In this document: positions 18,700 to 27,979 of the stretch, piece after piece
How the letters are laid out: the number at the start of each line of letters is the position of its first letter
How positions within the stretch are numbered: position 1 is the first letter of the stretch
NCBI GenBank assembly: GCA_030524135.1
Contig: JAUNHA010000004.1
Location: forward strand, 22,336 to 86,335
Reading direction: 5' to 3'
DNA length: 64,000 nucleotides
Source of the DNA: Eubacteriales bacterium
GTDB lineage: Bacteria; Bacillota; Clostridia; Lachnospirales; Lachnospiraceae
Made by a program: the position numbers and the translations under genes
Notes under the pieces: generated by a model
Seen by the model: the letters and a program-made list of their open reading frames with translations, nothing else
Databases searched by the model: none
Told to the model about the DNA's origin: nothing

Positions 18700-18942
18700 A
18701 TGAAAGAAATGTCCATCAGAATTCCTGACATCGAGACCGCTAAGCAGTTCTGCAGAATGGCAGGAGAGTGTCCGTTTGATATCGACGTATTTTACAACCG
18801 GATCCTGATCGACGCGAAGTCGATCCTCGGCGTACTCAGCCTTGATCTCAGCAGAACCGTCAATGTCAGACTGCACGGAGAAGATACCGCGTTCGAAGCA
18901 CTGTGTGAAAAGCTTCATGCGCTGGTAGAAGAAGTCGCTTAA
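18700..18942 (+). CDS. HPr-like small protein without the phosphorylatable histidine
   Basis: An 80-residue protein of HPr size. The DAKSILGVLSLDL segment (about residues 39-51) is the strongest HPr signature, and strand/helix order agrees with the fold. The region that should hold the active-site GLHARPA (His15 in HPr) reads DIETAKQFCRMAG, so no histidine is available. It may be a regulator or a degenerate PTS protein rather than a phosphocarrier. The ATG at 18700 is nine bases after AAGGAG; an in-frame TTG at 18691 touches the ribosome binding site. Transcribed alone, with a strong terminator. Confidence 0.75.
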   Translation: MKEMSIRIPDIETAKQFCRMAGECPFDIDVFYNRILIDAKSILGVLSLDLSRTVNVRLHGEDTAFEALCEKLHALVEEVA

Positions 18943-18961
18943 AAAAACGACACATGAAAAG

Positions 18962-19005
18962 AGAGCCGGTCGGGGAACGAAAGTTTTCTGTATCCGGCTC
19001 TTGAC
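18962..19005 (+). terminator. terminator after the HPr-like gene
   Basis: AGAGCCGG (18962-18969) pairs perfectly with CCGGCTCT (18994-19001). The downstream T run is poor and the right arm merges with the tRNA promoter's -35 box. Confidence 0.55.
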
Positions 19006-19029
19006 TTTTGGACGCATTTCGTGTATCAT
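19001..19029 (+). promoter_or_regulatory. tRNA-Trp promoter
   Basis: TTGACT (19001-19006) and TATCAT (19024-19029) have 17-base spacing, 28 bases before the tRNA. Confidence 0.7.
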
Positions 19030-19057
19030 ATCACCGTTGTCAATTCGACAGCATCTT

Positions 19058-19128
19058 AGGGGCATCATCCAATGGTAGGATATCGGTCTCCAAAACCGCC
19101 AATGAGGGTTCGAATCCTTCTGCCCCTG
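19058..19128 (+). tRNA. tRNA-Trp (anticodon CCA)
   Basis: A 71-nt cloverleaf. Acceptor AGGGGCA (19058-19064) pairs with TGCCCCT (19121-19127), with discriminator G at 19128. The anticodon loop CTCCAAA places CCA at 34-36, and the T arm GAGGG-TTCGAAT-CCTTC pairs fully with one G-U. The outer pair of the anticodon stem is a T-C mismatch. The 3' CCA is not encoded. It has its own promoter and terminator. Confidence 0.93.
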
Positions 19129-19136
19129 CTCACGAT

Positions 19137-19182
19137 ACAGGGTTAAAATTCTTATTTCAAAGGATTTTAGCTCTGTTTTTTT
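19137..19182 (+). terminator. intrinsic terminator of tRNA-Trp
   Basis: A 13-bp stem (19137-19149 with 19164-19176, two G-U pairs) is followed by seven Ts. Confidence 0.85.
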
Positions 19183-19326
19183 GCTTATATGATTATCTGT
19201 TTTGTTCCGGTGCGTCCCTTTTCTTTTCGTGGCCTTTGTGATAAAATTACAGGGAAAAAATAACAGAGAACAGCTTCGCGGCAGAGCTTTTCGCGGCGGG
19301 GCATTTTACTTTACGGAGGAAACAGA

Positions 19327-20439
19327 ATGGATAGGGAAAAATCAAAGGTTTATTTTTCGGACATGCATACGAATGCCAATATCAACCTGCCGCAGAAGCT
19401 TGCACGGCTGTGCAGACGCGCCGGCATGATGGATATGGATTTCACCAATAAATTCGTAGCGATCAAGCTCCATTTCGGCGAGCTCGGAAATCTTGCGTTC
19501 CTCAGACCGAATTATGCAAAGGTGGTTGCGGATCTTGTGAAGGAGGGCGGCGGAAAGCCGTTCCTTACCGACTGCAATACGCTCTATGTCGGAAGCCGTA
19601 AAAATGCGCTCGACCATATGGACGCCGCTTATCTGAACGGGTTTTCCCCGCTGCAGACCGGCTGCCATGTTATCATTGCGGACGGCCTGAAAGGTACGGA
19701 CGAAGCGCTCGTGCCGGTAGAAGGCGGAGAGTATGTAAAAGAAGCAAAGATCGGCCGCGCGGTCATGGATGCGGACGTCGTGATCTCCCTCACCCATTTC
19801 AAGGGGCATGAGTCGACGGGCTTTGGCGGCGCGCTGAAAAACCTCGGTATGGGCTGCGGCTCGCGTGCCGGCAAGATGGAGCAGCATAACTCCGGAAAGC
19901 CGCATGTCGTGCAGGAGGTCTGCATCGGCTGCGGACAGTGCAAAAAGCAGTGCGCGCACGGCGCGATCACCATTGAAAACAGAAAATCCTCCATCGACCA
20001 CAGCAAATGCGTCGGCTGCGGACGCTGCATCGGCGTCTGCCCGGTAGATGCGGTCGAGACGGATTTTGATGAGGCAAATGATATCCTGAATAAGAAGATC
20101 GCGGAGTACACGAAGGCCGTTGTGGATGGACGCCCGTGCTTCCACATTGCACTTGCGGTGGATATTTCCCCGAACTGCGACTGCCACAGCGAGAACGACA
20201 TTCCGATCGTACCGAACGTCGGCATGTTCGCCTCCTTCGATCCGGTCGCGCTTGATCAGGCCTGCGCGGATGCAGTCAACCGTCAGCCGGTCGTACAGGG
20301 CTCCCAGCTCTCAAAGATGCCGCACGAGCATCACGACCATTTCACGGATACGCACCCGGATACCAACTGGGAGGTATGCCTCGAGCACGGAGAGAAGATC
20401 GGCATCGGACAGCGGGCTTACGAGCTGATCACGGTATAA
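19327..20439 (+). CDS. DUF362 domain protein with two 4Fe-4S clusters
   Basis: A 370-residue protein. The DUF362 domain fills residues about 1-190 and 240-370 and is interrupted by a bacterial ferredoxin domain. That domain has two CxxCxxCxxxC sets (CIGCGQCKKQC and CVGCGRCIGVC, about residues 199-240). The ORF is full length, starting at ATG 19327 with GGAGG upstream. Such proteins are widespread in anaerobes and are presumed electron-transfer or maturation factors; no specific reaction is established. The His-rich HEHHDHFTDTH stretch near residue 338 may bind metal. Confidence 0.85.
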   Translation: MDREKSKVYFSDMHTNANINLPQKLARLCRRAGMMDMDFTNKFVAIKLHFGELGNLAFLRPNYAKVVADLVKEGGGKPFLTDCNTLYVGSRKNALDHMDAAYLNGFSPLQTGCHVIIADGLKGTDEALVPVEGGEYVKEAKIGRAVMDADVVISLTHFKGHESTGFGGALKNLGMGCGSRAGKMEQHNSGKPHVVQEVCIGCGQCKKQCAHGAITIENRKSSIDHSKCVGCGRCIGVCPVDAVETDFDEANDILNKKIAEYTKAVVDGRPCFHIALAVDISPNCDCHSENDIPIVPNVGMFASFDPVALDQACADAVNRQPVVQGSQLSKMPHEHHDHFTDTHPDTNWEVCLEHGEKIGIGQRAYELITV

Positions 20440-20469
20440 TGATCATGGAATAACGGACCGGACCGGTTA

Positions 20470-20478
20470 TGGTACAAT
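20470..20478 (+). promoter_or_regulatory. extended -10 promoter of the cardiolipin synthase gene
   Basis: TG-G-TACAAT, about 50 bases before the ATG; the -35 region is weak. Confidence 0.45.
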
Positions 20479-20528
20479 AAGCCGGGCTTGGCAGGATATA
20501 AACAGTAAATTCAGACATAAGGAGACAG

Positions 20529-22121
20529 ATGAGCACACATTCCAAGGCAAAAACACATAAGAAAACGTGGCCGTTTCTGCGGACGGTCTTTTCCCGCACG
20601 AGCCTGTTCATCTTTTTCCTTGCAGTCCAGCTCATCATACTCTGGCTTGCGTTTACGTTTCTCGATGAGACGTTTACGCTCGGCTTTTTCATCGTTCTGT
20701 CCGCGATCGAGGTCATGTTTATCATGAACCAGGGCGGAAGCTCCTCCTTCAAGATCGCTTGGATCGTACCGATCATCCTGTTTCCGGTCTTCGGCGCGCT
20801 CTTTTATCTCTATCTGAAGATTCAGTCTTCCGTAAAGCGCATGCGGCACAGGCTCGACGACGAGGTGAAGATCTCGGACTGCTGCCTCGCGGAGGACGAG
20901 GCGCTGATCCGGTCGATCAGGGAAAATGATCCCCGCCTTTACGGCATTTCCCGGTATTTAAGGAGGGAGGCACATGCGCCGCTGTGTACGGATACCGCAG
21001 TTTCCTTCTACGCGATGGGGGAGGACTTCTTTCCCGCCTTTTCCGAGGAGCTGAAAAAGGCAAAGAAGTATATTTTTATGGAATACTTCATCGTGGCAAA
21101 GGGAAAGATCTGGGATGAGATCCTTCAGATTCTGAAGGAAAAGGCCGCGGAGGGCGTTACCGTAAAGTTCATGTTTGACGGCATGAACACGATCAAAAAC
21201 CTGCCGTTCGGCTATGATAAGGAGCTTCGGGAGATGGGAATCGACTGCAAGATCTTTTCGCCGGTCATCCCTGCGCTTGCCACCTATCAGAACAACCGCG
21301 ACCACAGAAAGATCTGCGTGATCGACGGAAACACCGCCTTTACCGGAGGCCTTAACCTGGCGGACGAATACGCCAACCTCGAGCAGCGCTTCGGTGTCTG
21401 GAAGGATACCGGCATGATGTTTAAGGGCGATGCGGCAAAGGCATTTTCGGTCCTTTTCATGCAGATGTGGAACAGCACCTACCGGGACGGGAAGAAGGAG
21501 ACCTACCGCCTGTCCTATGAGCGCTACGTCCACAGGGAATGCCTGTGCTGCGGGGACGCTATAAAACCGGGAGAGGGCTATGTCATTCCCTACGGAGACA
21601 GCCCGCTTGATGAGGAAAATGTCGGGGAAAACGTCTACCTCAACATTCTTCATACCGCAAGGGATTACGTGCACATCATGACGCCGTATCTCATCCTGGA
21701 CGACCAGATGATGAACGCGCTCTGCTTTGCGGCAAAGCGCGGCGTAGATGTAAAGATCCTGTTTCCGCACATTCCGGACAAGCCCTATGCCTTCTGGCTC
21801 GGCCATTCCTATTATCCGGAGCTTCTGACAAATGGCGTGCGGATCTTTGAATACGAGCCCGGCTTCGTACACGCGAAGGAGTTTATCTCGGACGGGCGCG
21901 TGGGCGTCATCGGCACGATCAACCTGGATTTCCGGAGTCTGTATCTGCATTTTGAGAATGCGGCCTATCTGCATGACGTGCCTGCGATTCTCGATATGGA
22001 GGCGGATTTCCAGAACTGCCTCGGGCAGTGCCGGGAGATCGACATGGAAGCCTTTAAGCGTCTTCCGTGGTACAAGCTTCTCTTCGGAAATCTCCTGAAG
22101 CTTATCGCGCCGCTGTTTTAA
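20529..22121 (+). CDS. cls: cardiolipin synthase (phospholipase D family)
   Basis: A 530-residue enzyme with two N-terminal membrane helices (about 15-75), then two phospholipase D catalytic motifs: HRKICVID (His259, Lys261, Asp266) and HAKEFISD (His448, Lys450, Asp455). This is the bacterial ClsA/Cls architecture, which joins two phosphatidylglycerols into cardiolipin at the membrane. Length and both motifs are complete. A ribosome binding site AAGGAG lies directly upstream, and a terminator follows. Confidence 0.92.
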   Translation: MSTHSKAKTHKKTWPFLRTVFSRTSLFIFFLAVQLIILWLAFTFLDETFTLGFFIVLSAIEVMFIMNQGGSSSFKIAWIVPIILFPVFGALFYLYLKIQSSVKRMRHRLDDEVKISDCCLAEDEALIRSIRENDPRLYGISRYLRREAHAPLCTDTAVSFYAMGEDFFPAFSEELKKAKKYIFMEYFIVAKGKIWDEILQILKEKAAEGVTVKFMFDGMNTIKNLPFGYDKELREMGIDCKIFSPVIPALATYQNNRDHRKICVIDGNTAFTGGLNLADEYANLEQRFGVWKDTGMMFKGDAAKAFSVLFMQMWNSTYRDGKKETYRLSYERYVHRECLCCGDAIKPGEGYVIPYGDSPLDEENVGENVYLNILHTARDYVHIMTPYLILDDQMMNALCFAAKRGVDVKILFPHIPDKPYAFWLGHSYYPELLTNGVRIFEYEPGFVHAKEFISDGRVGVIGTINLDFRSLYLHFENAAYLHDVPAILDMEADFQNCLGQCREIDMEAFKRLPWYKLLFGNLLKLIAPLF

Positions 22122-22185
22122 GCAAATTGGGATTTAACAGAAATTATATAAGACTTTAACCGGATATTTCCAGCATGGTATTTTT

Positions 22186-22215
22186 GGCTTTCGCATCATG
22201 TGCGGAGGCCTTTTT
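22186..22215 (+). terminator. intrinsic terminator after cls
   Basis: GGCTTTCGCA (22186-22195) pairs with TGCGGAGGCC (22201-22210) through two G-U pairs, with a five-base loop and five Ts. Confidence 0.8.
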
Positions 22216-22315
22216 ATTGTTAAAATAAACTTTTTTTCGCCAAAACATATATTGGACATAATTTGCATTTAAAATACGAGCATGTTTTAACACGGTAAAG
22301 GAAAGGGATAAGGGC

Positions 22316-23629
22316 ATGAAAAGACAGAAAGACGGCAGACACGGGCACATAGGCCTTAGGTGGCTTGCGGGCGGAAGCGCCGCGCTCATCGTCTGCGGCA
22401 TGCAGGCGCCGTATTTTGTGAGCTATGCATCCGTGACAACGGAGATACAGGCGTTCCGCAACAATGTGATACAGCTTTCGGGCATTATGGATACAAAGGG
22501 AGAGCTTTCTCAGACGGTCACGAGAGGCGAATTTGCAAAAGCGCTCGTCCTCGCCTCCTCCTACAAGGATTCTGCTGCAGCGAGCAGCATTGCGGCGGCA
22601 AACGATGTGCCGGCGACGAGCGAATATGCGCCGTACATCCGCATTGCCCTCCGGCAGGGATGGATGCGCACCTATCTCGGCGGACAGTTCAAGCCCGACG
22701 AGCCTGTGAAGATGCAGGATGCGACAAAGGCGATCCTTACGCTGCTCGGCTATACGGACGATGACTTCAGTGGGGATATCGCGGCTTCCAGACTGGCTTC
22801 CTTCAATTCACTTGAGCTGAATGAAGAGGTTGGACAGAAATCGCTTACAGACACGCTGAGCGTGCAGGAGTGCATCAACCTCTTTTATAACCTGCTCAAG
22901 GCAAGCCCGAAGACGGGAAGCGGGATCTACGGATCGCTGTTTGACCTCTCGCTCGCGTCTGACGGTGAGATCGACCCCAACGATCTTATGGAGAGCAGTA
23001 TGACGGGACCGCTCCTTGTGCGGACGATCGACGAGCTCAAAAAAGCGATTCCGTTTGACGTGGAGAGCGCAAATCTCTATTTCAACGGATATTCCTCCCG
23101 CTACATGTCCTATGATTCCGCGATCCGTCAGAACGGCTGGCTGGTCGTATATTATAACGAAGGCAACAATACGGTCTGGGCTTACGGCGAGGATTTCGGC
23201 GACAGCCAGTACCATGTGGTAAAGGGCGAGATCACGAAGATCTATTACGAGGCAAACAATATCGTCTCACCGACCTCTGTCGTGCTTGATGACAATGCGA
23301 CCTATCTGCTCGGAAGCTCTGAGGTAAAATTTATGCTCGGCATTAACGGCGATATCAAGCTCGGGGACGACGTCGTGCTCATCTGCCAGACAAATACGGG
23401 AACGGATTCGGACGGCGACGACCTGGATACCTATACGGTCGTAGGTGTGATCAAATACCAGCGCAACACCGACGGCAGCACGACCGGAACCTCCAATGTG
23501 ATCTATGCGGGATCGAGCGGACCGGGATCGGGAACCACTGTATCCGGCGCAAGCGGCAACAGCGGATCGGGAAGCGATACGGACGGCAGCACAGGCGGAA
23601 CAGACAGCGGCAGCACGGGGGAGAACTAA
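22316..23629 (+). CDS. secreted SLH-domain protein
   Basis: A 437-residue exported protein with a signal peptide (about 1-40). Residues about 58-145 match S-layer homology repeats (VTRGEFAKALV, then YIRIALRQGWMRTYLGGQFKP), which anchor proteins to wall polysaccharide. The rest (about 215-400) is beta-rich with no family I recognise, and it ends in a Gly/Ser/Thr-rich tail. The next gene begins one base after its stop, so it is co-transcribed with a MacA/MacB-type exporter and may be a wall-facing component of that system; this is inference from context. Confidence 0.65.
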   Translation: MKRQKDGRHGHIGLRWLAGGSAALIVCGMQAPYFVSYASVTTEIQAFRNNVIQLSGIMDTKGELSQTVTRGEFAKALVLASSYKDSAAASSIAAANDVPATSEYAPYIRIALRQGWMRTYLGGQFKPDEPVKMQDATKAILTLLGYTDDDFSGDIAASRLASFNSLELNEEVGQKSLTDTLSVQECINLFYNLLKASPKTGSGIYGSLFDLSLASDGEIDPNDLMESSMTGPLLVRTIDELKKAIPFDVESANLYFNGYSSRYMSYDSAIRQNGWLVVYYNEGNNTVWAYGEDFGDSQYHVVKGEITKIYYEANNIVSPTSVVLDDNATYLLGSSEVKFMLGINGDIKLGDDVVLICQTNTGTDSDGDDLDTYTVVGVIKYQRNTDGSTTGTSNVIYAGSSGPGSGTTVSGASGNSGSGSDTDGSTGGTDSGSTGEN

Positions 23630-23630
23630 T

Positions 23631-25715
23631 ATGTCCGAAGAAGCAAAGAAGAATCAGACAGAAAAAGCACAGGATGTGAAAGAAAACCTCGGCGCGGCCG
23701 CGGCAGCAGAGGCAAGGAAGGATCCGGAGCTTGCAAAAAAGACGGCGGCAGCCGTGCCGGACAGCGTGGCAGCGGCGGGAGAGCCGCAGGCGAGAAAACT
23801 CGATAAGGATGCAAAGAAGGAGCGTAAGAAAAAGAAGCGCCGCGGGAAGCATGGATGGATCAAATGGGTCCTGCTGCTTCTTGTCCTGGGTGCCGGAGCG
23901 TTTTTCTATCTGCGGCAGAAGCGCGCAGCCGCGGCGGCATCGGAGACGACCGTGGATGCGAAAAATATCGGAACGGTCACGCGCGGCGATATCCAGAGCG
24001 AGCTGACCTCCTCGGGAACGCTTGCGGCGAAGGATACCTATACGATCACCTCTCTTGTGGAAGGCGAGATCATTGAGGCAAATTTTGAAGAGGGAGATCA
24101 GGTGCAGAAGGGCGATGTGCTCTACCGCATCGATCCGTCCGATATGGACCGGGAGATCGAAAGCGCGCAGAAAAACCTGCAGTATGCACAGGACGACCTT
24201 GCCGATGCAAAGGACGACCTCGCAAAAGCGCAGAGCGATCTCGGCGGAGGCGTGTGGTACTCGGATTTTTCCGGTTACATTCAGAACCTTTCCCTGTCCG
24301 TGGGCGATACGGTCGGACAGAATACGGAGATCGCAGACCTCTATAATGACACGGCCATGAAGCTGAAGGTTCCGTTCCTCTCCCTGGAGGCGGACGCGAT
24401 CGCGGTGGGCACACAGGTCGTGGTGAGACTTTCCGATACGGGAGAGGAGATCCCGGGACAGGTCATTGAGAAGAGCTCCATGGAGGAGACGCTTACGGGC
24501 GGCACGATGGTCAAATACATCACTGTGCTCGTCACCAATCCGGGCGGACTTACGACCTCGGATAAGGCTTCGGTACAGACTGGCGATCTGTATTCCGCCG
24601 AAGACGGAAGCTTTGAGGCCTATACCTCTTCCAAGCTGAAATATGACCTCAGCCAGTCTGTAAAGGTCGCTTCCGTGCTCGTGCACGACGGCGATTATGT
24701 AACGGCGGGAACCCCGATCTTCACGATGACGGCGGATTCTTTGTCCGAAGCGCTGAAGCAGTATGAAAAATCCGTAGAGCAGGCGGAGCAGAGCCTCGAT
24801 ACGGCGCAGGATAATCTCGAAAAGCAGCAGGAAAGCCTTGAGGACTATACGATCACGGCGCCGATCTCAGGTCAGGTCATCTCAAAGTCCGGCAAGGTCG
24901 GCGATAAGATCAGCCGCAGCTCCGGCAGCTCCGATACGACGCTCGCCATCATTTATGATCTCTCGGAGCTCACCTTTGAAATGAGCATCGACGAGCTCGA
25001 TATCAGCAAGGTCGAGGTCGGACAGGAGGTAGAGGTTACGGCGGACGCGTTCGAGGATGAGACCTATACGGGTCATGTGACAAATGTTTCCTTAAACGGC
25101 AGCAATTCAAACGGCGTTACGACTTATCCGGTAACGGTAACGATGGACGACATGGGAGATCTGCTTCCGAGCATGAACGTAGACGGCACCATTATCCTTG
25201 AAAAGGCGGAGGATGTGCTGTACATTCCGATCAATGCGCTGCAGCGCGGCAACATCGTCTATGTGCGTGATACCTCGCTTACGGATGAGCAGAAGAGTAC
25301 ATCCGAAGGAACGGGAGAAGCCGAAGCTCCGGCGTCTTTAGAAAACGGCGCACCGGAAGGCGGAAATATGGAAAATGCGCCTGACATGTCAGAGATGCCT
25401 GAAGCAGGCAGCGCGGAAGGCGCGCCGGCAGGAGAGCTGCCTTCGCAGGCGGCATCCGGCGGAAATACGCGTGCGGCAGGCCTTCCGAGAGCAAATGATA
25501 TTCCGGACGGCTTTACGGCAGTCCGTGTGGAAACAGGCCTTACCTCCGAGGATTATGTGGAGATCACCTCCGGACTTTCCGAGGGACAGGAGGTCTATGT
25601 AAAAGACAGTGAGTCAAGCACCGGCGGCTTCATGTGGGGCGGCGGAATGGGTGGCCCAGGAGGCGGCGGAATGGGCGGCGGCCCCGGCGGTGGCGGCGGC
25701 GGTCCGAGAGGTTAA
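23631..25715 (+). CDS. HlyD/MacA-type efflux adaptor protein
   Basis: A 694-residue membrane fusion protein. A cytoplasmic Lys/Ala-rich segment (1-75) precedes one membrane helix (about 76-93), a barrel-sandwich half, an alpha-hairpin coiled region, the second biotinyl-like half (TAPISGQVISKSGKVGDKI) and a beta-barrel. The Gly/Met-rich tail is about 30 residues, and an acidic Pro/Glu-rich insert sits near residues 545-605. It would link the ABC transporter encoded next to the cell surface. The ATG at 23631 follows GGGGGAG by seven bases and overlaps the preceding gene's end; upstream in-frame codons lack a ribosome binding site. The alpha-hairpin region appears twice, unusual for MacA. Confidence 0.85.
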   Translation: MSEEAKKNQTEKAQDVKENLGAAAAAEARKDPELAKKTAAAVPDSVAAAGEPQARKLDKDAKKERKKKKRRGKHGWIKWVLLLLVLGAGAFFYLRQKRAAAAASETTVDAKNIGTVTRGDIQSELTSSGTLAAKDTYTITSLVEGEIIEANFEEGDQVQKGDVLYRIDPSDMDREIESAQKNLQYAQDDLADAKDDLAKAQSDLGGGVWYSDFSGYIQNLSLSVGDTVGQNTEIADLYNDTAMKLKVPFLSLEADAIAVGTQVVVRLSDTGEEIPGQVIEKSSMEETLTGGTMVKYITVLVTNPGGLTTSDKASVQTGDLYSAEDGSFEAYTSSKLKYDLSQSVKVASVLVHDGDYVTAGTPIFTMTADSLSEALKQYEKSVEQAEQSLDTAQDNLEKQQESLEDYTITAPISGQVISKSGKVGDKISRSSGSSDTTLAIIYDLSELTFEMSIDELDISKVEVGQEVEVTADAFEDETYTGHVTNVSLNGSNSNGVTTYPVTVTMDDMGDLLPSMNVDGTIILEKAEDVLYIPINALQRGNIVYVRDTSLTDEQKSTSEGTGEAEAPASLENGAPEGGNMENAPDMSEMPEAGSAEGAPAGELPSQAASGGNTRAAGLPRANDIPDGFTAVRVETGLTSEDYVEITSGLSEGQEVYVKDSESSTGGFMWGGGMGGPGGGGMGGGPGGGGGGPRG

Positions 25716-25718
25716 GTG

Positions 25719-26684
25719 ATGCGGATACCTTTTTTACGGGAAAAAGATCATATGGACGGAGGCTACGGCTCACGTGACAGTTCCAGTGAGAAGTTTCTGA
25801 AGGGAAAATTCACGCCGGAGAAAAATGTGGCAGAAACTTCCGGCGAAGACAGTAAACGGACATCGGCTTTGGATAGTTCCAAAGCCGCGGCTCCCGCCTC
25901 CGCAGAGCGTGAGCCGGGTGAACCGGAAGCGGTGAGCTCAGAGGCATTCCTCAGATACCAGGAGGAGACCTACAGCGGGAAAGAGCCGCTCATCGAGCTT
26001 CGGGACATTTACAAGATCTACTATATGGGAGACGAGGAGATCCATGCCTCGGACGGCATCTCATTAAAGATCTGGCGCGGCGAGTTCGTGGCGATCGTCG
26101 GCAAATCCGGATCCGGAAAATCAACGCTCATGAACATCATCGGGGCGCTTGACACGCCGACGGAGGGAGAATATCTCCTCGGCGGGGAGGATACCTCGGA
26201 GATGACGGACGACGAGCTTGCGGAGATCCGCAACAAGATGATCGGCTTTATCTTCCAGCAGTACAACCTGCTTCCGAAGCTTGATCTTCTGGAAAATGTG
26301 GAGCTTCCGCTGCAGTACGCGGGAGTTCCGGCTGCAGAGCGGAAGGAGCGCGCGCTTGCCTCGCTTGACCGCGTGGGCTTAAAGGGAAAATGGAAGAGCT
26401 TCCCGAACCAGCTTTCCGGCGGTCAGCAGCAGCGTGTGTCGATCGCAAGGGCGCTTGCGGGCGATCCTTCGCTGATCCTTGCCGACGAGCCGACTGGCGC
26501 GCTCGACTCAAAGACCTCCAGAGAGGTGCTTAACTTCCTGAAAAAACTGAACGAAGAGGGCAACACCATCGTCATGATCACGCACGATCCGTCCATCGCG
26601 ATGAACGCGGGGCGCGTCGTACAGGTCATGGACGGTAAAATAACATTTGACGGAGATGTAAAAGAATATGCTGCAAAGCTTTAA
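25719..26684 (+). CDS. MacB/LolD-type ABC transporter ATP-binding protein
   Basis: A 321-residue ATPase. A non-conserved charged N-terminal extension of about 85 residues precedes a standard MacB/LolD-class domain. That domain has Walker A GKSGSGKST (about 126-134), the Q-loop region FQQYNLLPKL, signature LSGGQQQR and Walker B LILADEPTGALD. It powers the permease encoded downstream, whose ORF overlaps this one by 17 bases. The start is the ATG at 25719, seven bases after GAGAGG; a GTG one codon earlier and an ATG at 25752 are alternatives. Confidence 0.9.
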   Translation: MRIPFLREKDHMDGGYGSRDSSSEKFLKGKFTPEKNVAETSGEDSKRTSALDSSKAAAPASAEREPGEPEAVSSEAFLRYQEETYSGKEPLIELRDIYKIYYMGDEEIHASDGISLKIWRGEFVAIVGKSGSGKSTLMNIIGALDTPTEGEYLLGGEDTSEMTDDELAEIRNKMIGFIFQQYNLLPKLDLLENVELPLQYAGVPAAERKERALASLDRVGLKGKWKSFPNQLSGGQQQRVSIARALAGDPSLILADEPTGALDSKTSREVLNFLKKLNEEGNTIVMITHDPSIAMNAGRVVQVMDGKITFDGDVKEYAAKL

Positions 26685-27846
26685 AATGGCCTTAAAATCT
26701 ATCTGGTCCAATAAGATGCGCTCGTTTTTAACGATGCTCGGCATCATCATCGGCGTGGCCTCCGTCATCATCCTGGTGTCGGTCGTAAACGGCTATATGT
26801 CCTCCGTGATCGAGAGCTTCGCGAGCATGGGCGTAAACCAGATCAGCGTCAACGTGACGAACACTGCATCCCGTGTGCTGTCCGCGGATGAAATGTATGA
26901 ATTTTTCGATGAAAACCCGGATCTCTTTGAGGACATGACGCCGGTCGTAAGCGTCAACATGCCTTTGAAGAACGGCAATGACACGATGTCCGGCACATCG
27001 ATCAGGGGATATTCGGAAGCATATCTCAACATCAAGGACTATACGCTCTATACGGGACGAAACCTTTCCTATGCGGACTGTATGGCGGAACAGAAGGTGG
27101 CGCTTATGGGCTATTACACGGCGCTCACGCTGTTCGGCAGCGCAGACAGTGCGGTCGGAGAGAAGATCAAGATCGGACCGAACGCATTTACGGTCGTAGG
27201 CGTTGTGGAGCGACAGGACGAGGATGAGCTCGAAGAGGGCGGAACGGACGATTTCGTGTGGGTGCCCTATACCGTGGCGGCAAAAATGGGCAGGAGCACC
27301 AATATCTCCAATTATATCCTGACGAGCGTCAGCACGGACAACTCCGACGAGTGTACGGACACCATCGAAACCTTTCTGTATTCTATTTATAAGAATGACG
27401 ACTATTACACGGTTACGGCAAACTCCGAGCTCCTCGATGAGCTCAACAGCCAGATCGCGATGATGTCCACGATGCTCGGCGGCATCGCCGGAATCTCTCT
27501 GCTCGTCGCGGGCGTCGGCGTTATGAACATCATGCTCGTATCGGTAACGGAGCGTACGCGTGAGATCGGCATCAGAAAGGCGCTCGGCGCAAAGCGCGCG
27601 GTCATCATGCAGCAGTTTGTCATCGAGGCTGCGGTGACCTCCTCGATCGGCGGCATCATCGGTATTTTCCTCGGATCCGTCGTAACGGGCGTGATCGGCA
27701 ATGCGATGGGCATCAGCGCGACACCGTCCATGGGCGCGATCGCATTGTCCTTCGGCGTTTCCGTGGGCATCGGTCTCCTGTTCGGCTACATGCCGGCAAG
27801 CCGTGCCGCGACATTAAACCCGATCGACGCGCTCAGAAGTGATTGA
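26668..27846 (+). CDS. MacB/FtsX-type ABC transporter permease
   Basis: A 392-residue permease with the MacB topology: a first membrane helix (about 18-40), a large extracellular domain (about 41-270), then three C-terminal helices with the REIGIRKALGA motif of FtsX-domain permeases. With the adaptor and ATPase it should export a peptide, lipid-linked compound or antibiotic, or act as a mechanotransmission complex; the substrate is unknown. The stop codon TGA is embedded in the -35 box of the next promoter. Confidence 0.9.
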   Translation: MLQSFKMALKSIWSNKMRSFLTMLGIIIGVASVIILVSVVNGYMSSVIESFASMGVNQISVNVTNTASRVLSADEMYEFFDENPDLFEDMTPVVSVNMPLKNGNDTMSGTSIRGYSEAYLNIKDYTLYTGRNLSYADCMAEQKVALMGYYTALTLFGSADSAVGEKIKIGPNAFTVVGVVERQDEDELEEGGTDDFVWVPYTVAAKMGRSTNISNYILTSVSTDNSDECTDTIETFLYSIYKNDDYYTVTANSELLDELNSQIAMMSTMLGGIAGISLLVAGVGVMNIMLVSVTERTREIGIRKALGAKRAVIMQQFVIEAAVTSSIGGIIGIFLGSVVTGVIGNAMGISATPSMGAIALSFGVSVGIGLLFGYMPASRAATLNPIDALRSD

Positions 27847-27871
27847 CTTTAATTTAACATAACATTATAAT
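27843..27871 (+). promoter_or_regulatory. consensus promoter upstream of rex
   Basis: TTGACT (27843-27848, including the permease stop codon) and TATAAT (27866-27871) have 17-base spacing. The start point should be near 27878, only about eight bases before a terminator-like hairpin. Confidence 0.8.
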
Positions 27872-27885
27872 AGGAAAAAGCTATA

Positions 27886-27914
27886 CGAAGAATCCGCTGG
27901 CAGCGGATTTTTCG
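27886..27914 (+). terminator. strong intrinsic terminator between the ABC permease and rex
   Basis: AATCCGCT (27891-27898) pairs with AGCGGATT (27902-27909), loop GGC, extended by flanking CGAA/TTCG, with a five-T run. It ends the exporter operon but also lies in the leader of the rex promoter. Confidence 0.85.
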
Positions 27915-27932
27915 TGTTGAGTGAAAAGAAAG

Positions 27933-27964
27933 ATAACAGTAGACCATTCTCTACTGTTATTTTG
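27933..27964 (+). other. second leader hairpin before rex
   Basis: A perfect 11-bp stem pairs ATAACAGTAGA (27933-27943) with its complement at 27950-27960. The loop is CCATTC, and TTTG follows. It lies seven bases before the rex AGGGGGA. It could act as a weak terminator/attenuator or a translation control element. Confidence 0.65.
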
Positions 27965-27979
27965 ATAGGGGGATCAGCC

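Noticed and set aside
19342-21974. Long open frames on the minus strand opposite DUF362 and cls
   Set aside because: They lie opposite well-supported genes, lack ribosome binding sites and show no family motifs; typical mirror frames of GC-rich coding DNA.
27843-27979. A Rex operator in the rex upstream region
   Set aside because: No TTGTTAAnnnnTTAACAA-type site; the ATAACA...TGTTAT hairpin has the half-sites in the wrong orientation.
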